A DNA stretch of 13,948 nucleotides from a candidate division FCPU426 bacterium (GCA_030619365.1 JAUXBQ010000048.1:1-13948); one strand, 5' to 3'. Shown: positions 5,620 through 13,855, numbered from the stretch's first letter. The notes: a model not told the origin generated them from the sequence alone. Numbers and translations are program-made.

Positions 5620-5650
5620 TACTTTCTTGCACCGGGAGAGGGCCTTAAAT

Positions 5651-6466
5651 ATGATTCTGCATCAACCAAACGCGCCGCCCCGCCGTTTCCCCCTCTCGTT
5701 GCTCGCCGTTGTCTGGCTGCTGGCCGTGGCCGGGGGGGCCCTGCCCGTGACAGCCTTTGGCGAACCCACTGACTCCCTTTGGTCCAACAGCGTTCAGGAA
5801 TTCGGGGCTGTGCTCGCTTCGCCGGTTCAGGGCACTTGGGAAGGCTATGTGGTCGCCCTGGGCTTGGCCGGCGCCCTGGCCGCCGGTTTGAACCATGACG
5901 TCGCCTGGTACCGGGAAATCCAGTCCCAGCGCAATGATTGGCAGAACAAAGTTATGCCGCCGCTCTCCCTGCTGGGAGACGGCCTGGTTCACCTCGGCGC
6001 GTATGGGGCTCTATATAAATATGGTAACGACTACGACCAGCGTGTGGCAGCCATGGCCGTGGAAGGCCAAATCAACGTCGCCATCGTTTCCCTTCTGCTC
6101 AAGGCGGCGTTCACGGCCACGCGGCCCGAAGTGAATCCCCAAGCGCGGGAATGGTTCACACTGGACATGGGCAATCTGAGTTTCCCTTCCGGGCACACCA
6201 TGACGGCCTTTTGCGCGGCCGCTATTTTCGGGGACGCTTATCATGTGGAATGGCTGACTTTTCCGCTGGCGGCCGCGGTGGGATACTCGCGGATCTACAA
6301 CCAAAAGCATTGGCCCACGGACGTGATCGTCGGCGCGGGACTGGGCATGCTAATCGGCTACACGGTCCGCGCCTTTCATGACTTCAGTCCGGCGGAACCC
6401 GGTATCCGCTTCAGCGTGGTGCCGGAAACTGACGGCGGACGGGTGGTGGCGTCATGGTCCTTTTAA
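5651..6466 (+). CDS. PAP2-family phosphatase, exported or membrane-associated
   Basis: This 271-residue protein is a type-2 phosphatidic acid phosphatase with all three catalytic motifs: K-x6-R-P (Lys151, Arg158, Pro159), P-S-G-H at 179-182 and S-R-x5-H-x3-D (Ser213, Arg214, His220, Asp224). An N-terminal signal or anchor covers about residues 13-37. Further hydrophobic segments lie near 64-80, 143-150, 187-195, 203-212 and 224-237. The active site would face the periplasm; substrates could be undecaprenyl pyrophosphate, phosphatidate or other phosphomonoesters. ATG at 5651 is chosen because GGGAGAGG lies 9 nt upstream; an in-frame TTG at 5627 is less likely. Its 3' end overlaps the porin gene by 13 nt, so the two are translationally linked. 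Confidence 0.88.
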   Translation: MILHQPNAPPRRFPLSLLAVVWLLAVAGGALPVTAFGEPTDSLWSNSVQEFGAVLASPVQGTWEGYVVALGLAGALAAGLNHDVAWYREIQSQRNDWQNKVMPPLSLLGDGLVHLGAYGALYKYGNDYDQRVAAMAVEGQINVAIVSLLLKAAFTATRPEVNPQAREWFTLDMGNLSFPSGHTMTAFCAAAIFGDAYHVEWLTFPLAAAVGYSRIYNQKHWPTDVIVGAGLGMLIGYTVRAFHDFSPAEPGIRFSVVPETDGGRVVASWSF

Positions 6467-7647
6467 GACTCGTTGCCCTGACCGCGGGGTGCCTGCTCTT
6501 CGGCCTGGCCGCCCTGGCCAATGCCCGGGAAGAGCCGCTCATCGACTTCCAATACGACGGTTACGTGCAGGGCCGTTTCACCGGGTTTTCATTCAAGCGC
6601 GAAATGCCCGCCGGCCCGCTCAACACCTTTGCCGACCCGTTACGGGCAGGAGGCGAAACGCATACCCAGGCCTCCATCCAGCGGCTGGATTTTCGTTTGA
6701 GAACCAAGCTGCCCATGCTGCGCTGGTCTTTGACCGCCTCCGCGGGCGTCAGGGGATCCAAGGCAATAATCAAAGATGCGTACGTGCAGTATCAGCAAAA
6801 CGCGGTCACCACCTGGAAGCTGGGCCGGTTTCGCGTGCCTTTCGGCCTGGAGCCACAGACTTCTTCCCGCCATCTGGACACGGTGGAGCGTTCCCTGCTG
6901 TACGGCTTTGGCAATTTCGGGTGGGTCGAGCCTCTGGGCCTGGAGATGATCGGCGAGCGCGATGTCGGTTTGCGCGTGGATTTCAACTGGCCGGCCTGGC
7001 TGGCGGGTTTTGCCCCCTTTGCCAGTTCGGCCCTGGTCCTGGGCAACGGCCGCCTCACGCTTCCGGATCTGCCCACCCAGGGAATGCTCCGGCTCGGGTT
7101 TTCCAATCGCCTGGCCATTGACGAGCTGCGCCACGAAACGTCTTTGGGACTCTCCCTGTCCTATGGACAGAATAAATTCGAGGAGCGCAACGAGCAGTAC
7201 CTGCCCATCGGCAGCGAGGGGGATTTATTGACTAATCCCGGCGCGGCGCTCTTTACCACGAATTTCGGCGAGCGGGTGACGGTCGCCACCCTCGGTGTCG
7301 ACCTCAAGATCCGCGCCAACGGCCTGGTGTTCAAGGCGGAATGGGTGGCGCGGGACGTGGACTCCCGTCGTTCACAGGGATACTCGGTCACGGGAATTTA
7401 TGAATTGGATGAAATCGTGTTGCCGGGACTGGCGTTCGTGGCCCGCTGGGAGGAAGTCGTGCAAGGATTCACGGACGGCGCGCATTACGCCCACACGCCC
7501 TATCAGGCCGCAGTGGCGGGCGGCACCTGGCAGGTACTGGAGAATTTGAAAATTCAGGCAAACTACATTGCCTTGTTCCTGGACCTTAAACCACACGTTT
7601 TCCCGGGCTCGGACTTATTCATCACCCAGGTACAATTTGAATTCTAA
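6454..7647 (+). CDS. OprO/OprP-type (phosphate-selective) porin
   Basis: The 397-residue product has a signal peptide (cleavage likely after Ala24, A-N-A) and a beta-barrel ending V-Q-F-E-F, with the C-terminal Phe that is standard for outer-membrane barrels. The conserved porin O/P segment is visible at about 107-145: I-I-K-D-A-Y-V-Q-Y, then L-G-R-F-R-V-P-F-G-L-E, S-S-R and V-E-R-S. This is the family's I-x-D-A-Y-V and G-Q-F-K-x-P-F-x-x-E pattern. Family members are trimeric barrels for anions such as phosphate or pyrophosphate, though many homologues have other or unknown selectivity. The ATG lies inside the last codons of the PAP2 gene with only a weak GGTGG upstream. Confidence 0.85.
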   Translation: MVLLRLVALTAGCLLFGLAALANAREEPLIDFQYDGYVQGRFTGFSFKREMPAGPLNTFADPLRAGGETHTQASIQRLDFRLRTKLPMLRWSLTASAGVRGSKAIIKDAYVQYQQNAVTTWKLGRFRVPFGLEPQTSSRHLDTVERSLLYGFGNFGWVEPLGLEMIGERDVGLRVDFNWPAWLAGFAPFASSALVLGNGRLTLPDLPTQGMLRLGFSNRLAIDELRHETSLGLSLSYGQNKFEERNEQYLPIGSEGDLLTNPGAALFTTNFGERVTVATLGVDLKIRANGLVFKAEWVARDVDSRRSQGYSVTGIYELDEIVLPGLAFVARWEEVVQGFTDGAHYAHTPYQAAVAGGTWQVLENLKIQANYIALFLDLKPHVFPGSDLFITQVQFEF

Positions 7648-7650
7648 TCA

Positions 7651-7666
7651 CGGCGATTTCTCGCCG
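7651..7666. terminator. Small hairpin between convergent genes
   Basis: CGGCGA, loop TTTC, TCGCCG form a perfect 6-bp stem in the 35-bp gap between the stops of the porin gene (7647) and the 820-residue protein gene (7683). The position suits a shared bidirectional terminator, but there is no T-run on either side, so this is only a candidate. Confidence 0.35.
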
Positions 7667-7682
7667 GTCAAGTTTGCCGCAA

Positions 7683-10145
7683 CTAGTAGAACCTGATTTT
7701 CAGCGTTTCACTCAACTCAGCCTCTTCACCGTCCAGGTCGATCCCGGCCACGGCGTAGCGCCAGGTGCCGCGGCTCACTTTTTTCAGGACCACGACATTG
7801 GAGCTCATGGGCTTCTCATTCATTTTCTTGAGTTTGGCTTTCGTGCCCTTGGCGCGATATAAGTTATATTTGCGGTTTACCTCTTTATCCAGCCAATAAA
7901 TCACCACGCCCCGGCCGGCCTTGACGTACTTGGGCTTGGCCACCGGCTGCAGGGCGGCTTCGTGTTGCTGATCGAAGAGTTCGCTGAGCTGCTTGGCTTG
8001 GTCCTGCGCTTCCGCCAACTCGGTCCGGGCGGTGGCCAGGTTTTCATTGGCCTCGTCCAATTGCTGCTGCAGAGACGCAATTTCATTCTTGGCGTGCTGC
8101 GCTTCTTGGATCCCAAACCAGTAATAGCTGCCGCCGCCGCCCAGAGCCAAACCCAAGAGCAACATGAAAAAGGCCGCCAGTCCCCCGCCTTTCCGTTTCG
8201 GCGGTTCGGCCATCTGCGGCTCCTGCACGTCTTCGCTGTATCCAGTTTGGTCTTCAGCCGGCTGCGCTCCCGCTGTGTCGGTGTATTCGGATGGTTCCAT
8301 CTCTGATCCCCCCAATTCGGTCCAGGAAGAAGGCGATGATTCCGCCGCTTCCGGTTCTTCGCCGGTCACGGGCGCTGCTTCCTGTTCTGGTTTAAATTGC
8401 GCTTCAGGCTCCGGTTCCAAAGCGGGTTCAGGCTCAATGGCCAAGGACTCGCTGTCCGGACCGGGCTCGGGTTCGGGTTTTGCTCCCAATTCGGAGTCGA
8501 ACCCCAATTTATCTTCCTCCTGCAGCTCGACCGCAGGTTCTTCGGCTTGGACCGAAACCTCGCTTGGCTCCTCAACCGCGGTTTCCGTGGATTCGACAGC
8601 GGCCGCGGGTTCCCAGGTTTCAACTTCGGGCGACACGGAGGGCGGTTCGGGTTCCTCGGGTTCGTTGGCAATGGGCAAATGAGCAATGGCTTCGGGCTCC
8701 CAATCGCTGGCCATTTCCGAGAGCAGTTGGGAATCGCTGGCGACCTCCGTCACTTCCGCCGTCTCCGGCGGTTCGCAGGCCGGCGCCGCGGGTTCCTCGG
8801 TCTGTGTTTCCTCCCTTGGCAATTGTTCTTCGGGCAGCGTGGCCGGTTCGGGCGCGCGGCTGGTCACTGCTTCCTCTTCATCCATCATGAAATCGTCAGG
8901 CACCTGGACGGCGGAGAGGTCGATTTTCAGCCGCTTCTGCCGCGGCTTGCGGCGTTTGGGCTTTTCCTCGCCAGGCGCCAGGATTTTCGGCTTCCTGCCC
9001 CGCTTTTTCTTTTCCTTGGGCTTGACTTCCGCGGTTGTTGCGGCCACGGCCTTCTTTTTTCTTCCCCGTCGTTTCTTGGGCGCGGGTTCCGGCACGGCGG
9101 CCGCGGGTGGCGGGGTAACCGATTCCTCTCCGGACGGTGGCGCTTCAAATGCCAAAACATTATCCGCTGGCGGCGCTGGTTCGGCCGCGGGCACAGATTC
9201 CGATTCCAATAAAGAATCCAAACTGGCTTCAGACGGGAAATCCGAAGGCAGGCTTGGGCTTTCCAGGGATTCTCCGGTTGGTGCCGACTCGCCAAAACCC
9301 TCAAAATCCGGTGTCTCGTCCGGCACGGCGCTTTCAGAAACCATGGCTGACACAGTTTCTTCCGCGGTTGGTTCGGGTTCTGCTGGTTCCTCCGGAACCG
9401 GCTCCGTTACTTCCGGCTCAGGTGCAGGTGCCGAGGAAGCGGCGGGCATTTCCGGCGGCAAACCCATGTCCCAATCCGGAGTATCTCCGGGCACTGACTC
9501 TGGAATAACCTCTTCCGGGCCAGCCGGGGATTCAGCGGGAACCTCAGGCTGCGGCGCGGCTTCCTCGGGAAGAGACTCGAGCCTTGGTTCTTCTGGAAGC
9601 TCGGTTTCCGCCTCCGGCTCCGGCGGAAGTTCCGGTTCCAATCCGGGCATTGGCTCAGGTTCCAGGGCTGCGGCTAAATCCGCATCCGGCTGGGATTCGG
9701 CATCGGATTCTGCCTGAGTTCCGGGTTGCGCTGCCTGGCCGGGGTGGAGATCGAGTAATTCCTGGACTTCCGGGGAGAGGGTTTTGGGCTGGCCTTTGGC
9801 TTGGCCGGCTAAAAAAGCGATCACTTCGTTCAAGGCGATCTGAAAATTCTCGGTCATGGCATAAATTTGTGTTATGCCGTCAGTCATAATTTTAGTTTCG
9901 ATCAACTGATCCAGGGTGGGATTATCGAAATCAAATCCGCGTTCCCAGAAAATTGCGCCCATGAATCCTTTAATATGGCCAAACAATCCGGACGGCGCCT
10001 GTTTCAGCCCCACCTCTGGATTGCCCTGGCTCTGATTCAGGAAGCTGATCACCACGTATGTGGCAATCATGCCATCCCTCACCTCCAGCGGTGTCAGGTC
10101 CGGCTTGTTCACCAGGTCCTGCAACTGCTGTAAATATTCCTCCAT
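7683..10145 (-). CDS. Large single-pass membrane protein with Glu/Pro tracts and an AT-hook-like block (function unknown)
   Basis: I do not recognise this 820-residue protein. Reading from the N-terminus: a globular, mostly helical domain (about 1-130, with a conserved-looking S-G-L-F-G-H-I-K-G-F-M-G-A segment near 52-64); a long acidic Glu/Pro/Ser/Ala tract (about 137-355); a basic block (about 357-406) with K-K-R-R-G-R-K-K-K and K-K-R-G-R-K-P-K, resembling AT-hooks; a second acidic tract (about 420-648); K-R-K then one membrane helix (about 653-675); a Gln/Glu/Ala coiled coil (680-731); and a small beta-rich C-terminal domain (732-820) that may be fibronectin-III-like. The positive-inside rule puts the N-terminus in the cytoplasm and the C-terminus outside. 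ATG 10145 is chosen because GGAGGT lies 7 nt upstream. Confidence 0.8.
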   Translation of the reverse strand: MEEYLQQLQDLVNKPDLTPLEVRDGMIATYVVISFLNQSQGNPEVGLKQAPSGLFGHIKGFMGAIFWERGFDFDNPTLDQLIETKIMTDGITQIYAMTENFQIALNEVIAFLAGQAKGQPKTLSPEVQELLDLHPGQAAQPGTQAESDAESQPDADLAAALEPEPMPGLEPELPPEPEAETELPEEPRLESLPEEAAPQPEVPAESPAGPEEVIPESVPGDTPDWDMGLPPEMPAASSAPAPEPEVTEPVPEEPAEPEPTAEETVSAMVSESAVPDETPDFEGFGESAPTGESLESPSLPSDFPSEASLDSLLESESVPAAEPAPPADNVLAFEAPPSGEESVTPPPAAAVPEPAPKKRRGRKKKAVAATTAEVKPKEKKKRGRKPKILAPGEEKPKRRKPRQKRLKIDLSAVQVPDDFMMDEEEAVTSRAPEPATLPEEQLPREETQTEEPAAPACEPPETAEVTEVASDSQLLSEMASDWEPEAIAHLPIANEPEEPEPPSVSPEVETWEPAAAVESTETAVEEPSEVSVQAEEPAVELQEEDKLGFDSELGAKPEPEPGPDSESLAIEPEPALEPEPEAQFKPEQEAAPVTGEEPEAAESSPSSWTELGGSEMEPSEYTDTAGAQPAEDQTGYSEDVQEPQMAEPPKRKGGGLAAFFMLLLGLALGGGGSYYWFGIQEAQHAKNEIASLQQQLDEANENLATARTELAEAQDQAKQLSELFDQQHEAALQPVAKPKYVKAGRGVVIYWLDKEVNRKYNLYRAKGTKAKLKKMNEKPMSSNVVVLKKVSRGTWRYAVAGIDLDGEEAELSETLKIRFY

Positions 10146-10152
10146 TGAGAGG

Positions 10153-10158
10153 ACCTCC
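10153..10158 (-). promoter_or_regulatory. Ribosome binding site deciding the start of the 820-residue protein
   Basis: The minus strand reads GGAGGT followed by 7 nt and ATG (10145-10143). Two further in-frame ATGs upstream (10178 and 10160) have no Shine-Dalgarno, and the one at 10160 overlaps this site. Confidence 0.75.
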
Positions 10159-10176
10159 ATAGGCACTGCTCTTGGC

Positions 10177-10208
10177 ATTATATTATTACATCATGAAAAG
10201 GAACGCAA
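10177..10208 (-). promoter_or_regulatory. Candidate promoter upstream of the 820-residue protein gene
   Basis: A perfect TATAAT lies at 10182-10177 on the minus strand, but nothing resembling TTGACA is at 17 bp. Alternatively TAATAT (10185-10180) pairs with TTGCGT (10208-10203) at exactly 17 bp. Either gives a start within the short leader before the GGAGGT site. Calling only; the -35 element is weak. Confidence 0.35.
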
Positions 10209-10239
10209 CACCTGTTTGAGGTTTAAAACAAAAGATAAT

Positions 10240-10422
10240 TAGCCACAGATGCACACAGATACATAAAAGAAAAAAATGGCCACAGATACACACAGATGCA
10301 CACAGAGGAAATAAATCAAAATAAATGGTTATACCAAAAGCAATAACACCTATTTCATTATTGTTTCTTTAAAATTTTTATCTCCATTTCTATCTGTGTG
10401 TATCTGTGTGCATCCGTGGCTA
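10240..10422. repeat. CACAGAT fold-back repeat between the polymerase gene and the 820-residue protein gene
   Basis: Three related blocks are present: TAGCCACAGATGCACACAG at 10240-10258 continuing to 10265; GCCACAGATACACACAGATG from 10279, in the same direction; and the reverse complement of the first at about 10391-10422, ending CATCCGTGGCTA. The outer blocks match at about 23 of 24 positions, so the 183-bp interval can fold back on itself. The inner sequence is AT-rich. It begins one base beyond the polymerase stop codon and would sit in any read-through transcript. Confidence 0.75.
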
Positions 10423-10423
10423 T

Positions 10424-13400
10424 TTATTCTTTTTGGCGTTGCAGCCCGAGATTGTCCACGCGTTCGGCTGTGATGGTGAGACCTCCCCGGTCATTCTCCA
10501 CGATCCCCTCCACCACGTAAGGACCGTGCCCTATGAGTTTGTGACCGTGCTCGCGATACGCGCGGGGAAAAATGGTGACCTCAAAGATATCCGTCAGGTC
10601 TTCGAGCGTCATGAATTTCATCATCTCGCCGGTCTTGTGCACCCGGTTGCGGCGCCAGGTGACCAACCAGCCGAAAACCCGCACCCGTTGGCCGGCGTGT
10701 TGGGCCAAATCACGGGCAGCCACGGTTCCGGGAGCGGCCAATTGTGAAAGTTTTTGCCTGTGCAGCATCAAGGGATGCGCGCGCGGTGAAAGCGAGAGCT
10801 GTTCGAATTCCTGGGAGAGCCGCTCCTCGGCGTCCCAGTCCGGCAGCCGGGGCAATTCGGTCCGTGTTTCCAGACCGAGTTCCAGCGTCCGGGCGTTGGC
10901 CGCGCGGGCGCGCTGTTGCAAGGCTACCTCCCACATCAGGCGCGTCCGGTTCGGGTCCAGGGAATCGCAGGCGCCGGCCGCAATGAGCGCCTCGGCCTCT
11001 TCCCGCGAGAGCGGCGTCCGCTGCAGCAGGTCGCGCAACGAGCGAAAGGGACCTCCGGATTCCCGGCCGGTAACCAGGGCCTCGGCGTGCTCCTGGGACA
11101 GTCCCTTGATTGCCAGGAACCCCACGCGCACACTGTTGCTCTCGGCCAGGTAGCGCCAGGCGCTGCGGTTAATGTCCGGCAAGTGCAGGCCCAGTCCCAG
11201 GCGGCGCGCCTCTTCCAGGTAAGCGGCCGGCGGATAAAATCCGCCCTGGTTGGAGAGCACGGCCGCCATGAACAAGGCCGGGTAATGCGCCTTGAGGTAC
11301 GCGGACTGAAAGGAAAGCTGCGCGTAGGACGCGCTGTGCGCCTTGCAAAACGCGTAGCCGCCAAAGGCTTCGATCTGCCGCCAGATTTCCCGGCCAGCCG
11401 GGGGCGGAACGCCCCGCTCCTGTGCGCCCTGTAAGAACCGTTGTTGGTAGGTCTCCATTTTTTCCCAGTGCCGCTTCTTGCTCATGCAGCGCCGGAGCTT
11501 GTCCGCCTCGCCCAGGCTCATGCCCGCAATGGCGTGCACCACCTTGATCACGTCTTCCTGGTAGACCATGACCCCGTAGGTGTCTTGCAGAATGGCTCTC
11601 AGCCGGGGATGGGCGTAGCGCACGGCTTGCCGGCCGAGGCGGCGCTCCACGAACATCTTCATCATGCCACTGTTGGATACTCCGGGCCGGATCACCGAAG
11701 AGGCGGCGGTCAACAGCTCGAAATCGTCACATTGCAGCTTGCGCAACAGCAGGCGCATGGCCGGTGATTCCACGTAAAAGCAGCCCAGGGACTTTCCCTC
11801 GCGCAGCAGCTTCTTCGTGGCGGCGTCCGTGCAGGGATCGACCCGGGTCCAGTCCACGCCCGCGGCGCGGACGACGTCCCGGATCACGGCCAGGCCCCGC
11901 TGGCCCAGAAGGTCGATCTTGACCAGGCCCGCATCCTCGGCCGCATACATATCGTACTGCGTGACCACTACGCCCTTGGCCGACATTTCCCTGGGCATGA
12001 CCTCCGCGATGGGCCGCGGCGTGATCACAATGCCGCCCGGGTGCACGGACAAATGCCGGGGCACGTTCTCCAGACGCCGGGCCAGGGAGAGCACGGTCTT
12101 CCAGGGCTCCTCGCCCAGGGGTACATCCCGCGCTTCCGGGATTTCTTGTTTGGCCGCGGTCAGGTCCGCCACGCTGCCCCAGTGCGGCAGGCGCCGCGAG
12201 AAGCGCGAAATTTCCATTTCGGTGAGCCCTAGCACCCGGCCGGCCTCGCGCACGGCCGAACGGCCGTGGAGACGGATGGTGGTGCAGATCATGGCCACTC
12301 GCTCCGGGTCAAAGCGCTGATACGCGTAGTCCAGCATCTCGTCCCGCTGGTCCCAGGGGAAATCCAGGTCAATGTCCGGCGGGTCCTCTCGCTCCGGATT
12401 GAGAAAGCGTTCGAAGAAGAGCCCGTGCGCCAGGGGATCCACGTGCGTGATGCCCAGGCAATAGGAAACAATGCTGCCCGCAGCCGAGCCCCGGCCCACG
12501 GTCGGGATCCCCCGGCGCTTCGCCTCGGTCGCGATGTCCCATACCACCAGGAAGTAGCCGGAAAAATTCTTTTGCTCGATCACTTCCAGTTCCCGGGCCA
12601 GGCGTGAGATTGCCGCCGGGGTCACGGGGTGGTAGCGCTCTCTCACTCCCTGGAAGCACAAGCGGGACAGATATTCGAATTCGTTTTCACCCGGCGGGCA
12701 GGGATAGGGCGGAGACAGAAATTTTCCTGTGAAGGGCAGGCCTTGGCATTCCGCGGCCACGCGCGCGGTCCGCCCTAGCACGGCCGGCAGGTGCGCAAAT
12801 CGCTGCTGCATGGCCTGCGGCTCCTTGAGGTAGCTGGCTTCCGCGGCAGCAGTACCCGGGGGCAGCCCGTCCAGCGCGGTATGCAAGCGCACGGCGCACA
12901 GTGCGCGATGCGCGCCGTATTCCTCCGGCCGGGCGAAATGCACCCCGTTGGTGATCACGGCCGGGAGTCCGTGCGCGGCGGCCTGCTGCACCCGCAACGC
13001 CGTCCGCCCTGGATTGCCGCGCGCGCTCGGGTCCGTCACCTCGAGATATACGCCCGCGCGACGGCCGGCCAAAACCGTCTGTCCCAGCCCGGGGTCAGAG
13101 ACGATCACAAAAACATGCGGCGTGCTGCGGGCCAAGGCCTGTCCCAGGTCAAAGCCCTGATCCAGCTGGCGCGCGGAAATCAGGCCGCACAGTTCCGAGA
13201 ACCCGGCCTGGTCCCGCGCCAGCACCAGGGCGTAGGCGCCGCCCTGGGCCGCGGGCAGGGATTGGGTAAGCTCCACGCCGAAGATGGGCCGGATCCCGGC
13301 CGCTCGGGCCGCGGTCAGAAAAGCCAGGGCGCCGGAGAGGTTGTTGGTGTCCGTGAGCGCCAGCGCGTCGTACCCCAATTCCTTGGCCTCGCGGCATAAT

Positions 13401-13465
13401 GCCGCGGGCGACGACGCGCCGGACAGGAGGGAGTAATAACTGTGCACGTGCAGGTGTGTGAACAT
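10424..13465 (-). CDS. dnaE2: DNA polymerase III alpha-type polymerase, probably error-prone DnaE2-like
   Basis: The 1013-residue C-family polymerase has a PHP domain (H-L-H-V-H at 4-8, L-T-D at 37-39, G-V-E-L at 63-66), palm and catalytic aspartates in P-D-I-D-L-D-F (Asp366, Asp368) and V-K-I-D-L-L-G (Asp518). It also has the G-R-G-S-A-A-G-S-I-V-S-Y-C-L-G nucleotide-binding loop at 324-338, a helix-hairpin-helix region near 815-840 and a C-terminal OB fold at about 925-1000. Replicative DnaE1 is usually near 1150 residues with an extra C-terminal domain; this length and the truncated end fit DnaE2/ImuC-type damage-tolerance polymerases. The PHP motif lacks the usual His after T-D (it reads T-D-T-N-N). 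No imuA, imuB or lexA is visible, so assignment to DnaE2 over another second DnaE is not certain. Confidence 0.9.
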   Translation of the reverse strand: MFTHLHVHSYYSLLSGASSPAALCREAKELGYDALALTDTNNLSGALAFLTAARAAGIRPIFGVELTQSLPAAQGGAYALVLARDQAGFSELCGLISARQLDQGFDLGQALARSTPHVFVIVSDPGLGQTVLAGRRAGVYLEVTDPSARGNPGRTALRVQQAAAHGLPAVITNGVHFARPEEYGAHRALCAVRLHTALDGLPPGTAAAEASYLKEPQAMQQRFAHLPAVLGRTARVAAECQGLPFTGKFLSPPYPCPPGENEFEYLSRLCFQGVRERYHPVTPAAISRLARELEVIEQKNFSGYFLVVWDIATEAKRRGIPTVGRGSAAGSIVSYCLGITHVDPLAHGLFFERFLNPEREDPPDIDLDFPWDQRDEMLDYAYQRFDPERVAMICTTIRLHGRSAVREAGRVLGLTEMEISRFSRRLPHWGSVADLTAAKQEIPEARDVPLGEEPWKTVLSLARRLENVPRHLSVHPGGIVITPRPIAEVMPREMSAKGVVVTQYDMYAAEDAGLVKIDLLGQRGLAVIRDVVRAAGVDWTRVDPCTDAATKKLLREGKSLGCFYVESPAMRLLLRKLQCDDFELLTAASSVIRPGVSNSGMMKMFVERRLGRQAVRYAHPRLRAILQDTYGVMVYQEDVIKVVHAIAGMSLGEADKLRRCMSKKRHWEKMETYQQRFLQGAQERGVPPPAGREIWRQIEAFGGYAFCKAHSASYAQLSFQSAYLKAHYPALFMAAVLSNQGGFYPPAAYLEEARRLGLGLHLPDINRSAWRYLAESNSVRVGFLAIKGLSQEHAEALVTGRESGGPFRSLRDLLQRTPLSREEAEALIAAGACDSLDPNRTRLMWEVALQQRARAANARTLELGLETRTELPRLPDWDAEERLSQEFEQLSLSPRAHPLMLHRQKLSQLAAPGTVAARDLAQHAGQRVRVFGWLVTWRRNRVHKTGEMMKFMTLEDLTDIFEVTIFPRAYREHGHKLIGHGPYVVEGIVENDRGGLTITAERVDNLGLQRQKE

Positions 13466-13521
13466 GGGGATATGCCATTCCCAATAAAAATGTCATCCCC
13501 CCGTGAATCACCAACCAACAC

Positions 13522-13575
13522 GTAGGGGCAGGCCCCTGTGCCTGCCCGTTGATTTCAGGGCGGACACAGGGGTCC
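13522..13575. repeat. REP pair (BIME-like) at the left of the transposase remnant
   Basis: A GTAG-headed hairpin (13522-13547) has stem GGGCAGGC, loop CCCTGT, stem GCCTGCCC. After the spacer GTTGATTTCA, an inverted relative begins GGGCGGACACAGGGGTCC (13558-13575) and is truncated before its CTAC foot. The transposase remnant's stop codon and last codons lie inside this second unit. Confidence 0.8.
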
Positions 13576-13800
13576 CTTTACATAATCCTTATCCGTTTCC
13601 CAACGGATGGGATTTTCAACAATATATTTGCGAATTTCATCCAATTCGCGGTCTGTCCGGATTACGCGTTCAAAATAATTTCTTTGCCACAATCGTTTAT
13701 TAAACGGTATCCAACCCTGGCAATTCACACCATCAATATATTGTTTCGTGGTTAAGGATTTGAAACATTTGACAACATCACACAACGCTAAACATTTTTC
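13555..13800 (-). pseudogene. RAYT (REP-associated tyrosine transposase) C-terminal remnant
   Basis: The frame encodes the C-terminal half of a Y1/IS200-like RAYT. F-K-S-L-T-T-K-Q-Y is followed by L-W-Q-R-N-Y-F-E-R-V-I-R, then D-E-I-R-K-Y-I-V-E-N-P-I-R-W, the family's most conserved tail. Full RAYTs are about 150-250 residues and carry an N-terminal HUH motif (usually M-P-N-H-x-H). Here that half is missing: upstream of 13800 the frame runs straight into GTAG repeat DNA with no start codon. A TTG at 13785 would allow a 76-residue peptide but it would lack the HUH metal site. The final residues, G-P-L-C-P-P, are encoded by the flanking REP. Inactive as a transposase. Confidence 0.8.
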
Positions 13801-13801
13801 C

Positions 13802-13855
13802 GTAGGGGCAGGCCCCTGTGCCTGCCCGTTGATTTCAGGACGGACATGGGGATCA
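13802..13855. repeat. REP hairpin at the right of the transposase remnant
   Basis: This is a direct copy of the left hairpin: GTAG, stem GGGCAGGC, loop CCCTGT, stem GCCTGCCC (13802-13827), followed by the same spacer GTTGATTTCAGG and then a degenerate GGACATGGGGATCA joining it to the tandem array. Left and right copies are identical for about 40 bp from the preceding C. Confidence 0.85.

Noticed and set aside
8686..9717. Long plus-strand open frame rich in Ser and Gly
   Set aside because: It is the antisense of the Glu/Pro-rich tracts of the 820-residue protein. The biased codons (GAA, GAG, CCG, GCG) leave few stops on the other strand, and it has no domain or ribosome site.
10146..10178. 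Start of the 820-residue protein at ATG 10178 or 10160
   Set aside because: Neither has a Shine-Dalgarno; ATG 10145 has GGAGGT at 7 nt.
13555..13785. Functional 76-residue gene
   Set aside because: It lacks the HUH half of the transposase, starts only with TTG and ends in REP-encoded residues, so it is treated as a remnant.
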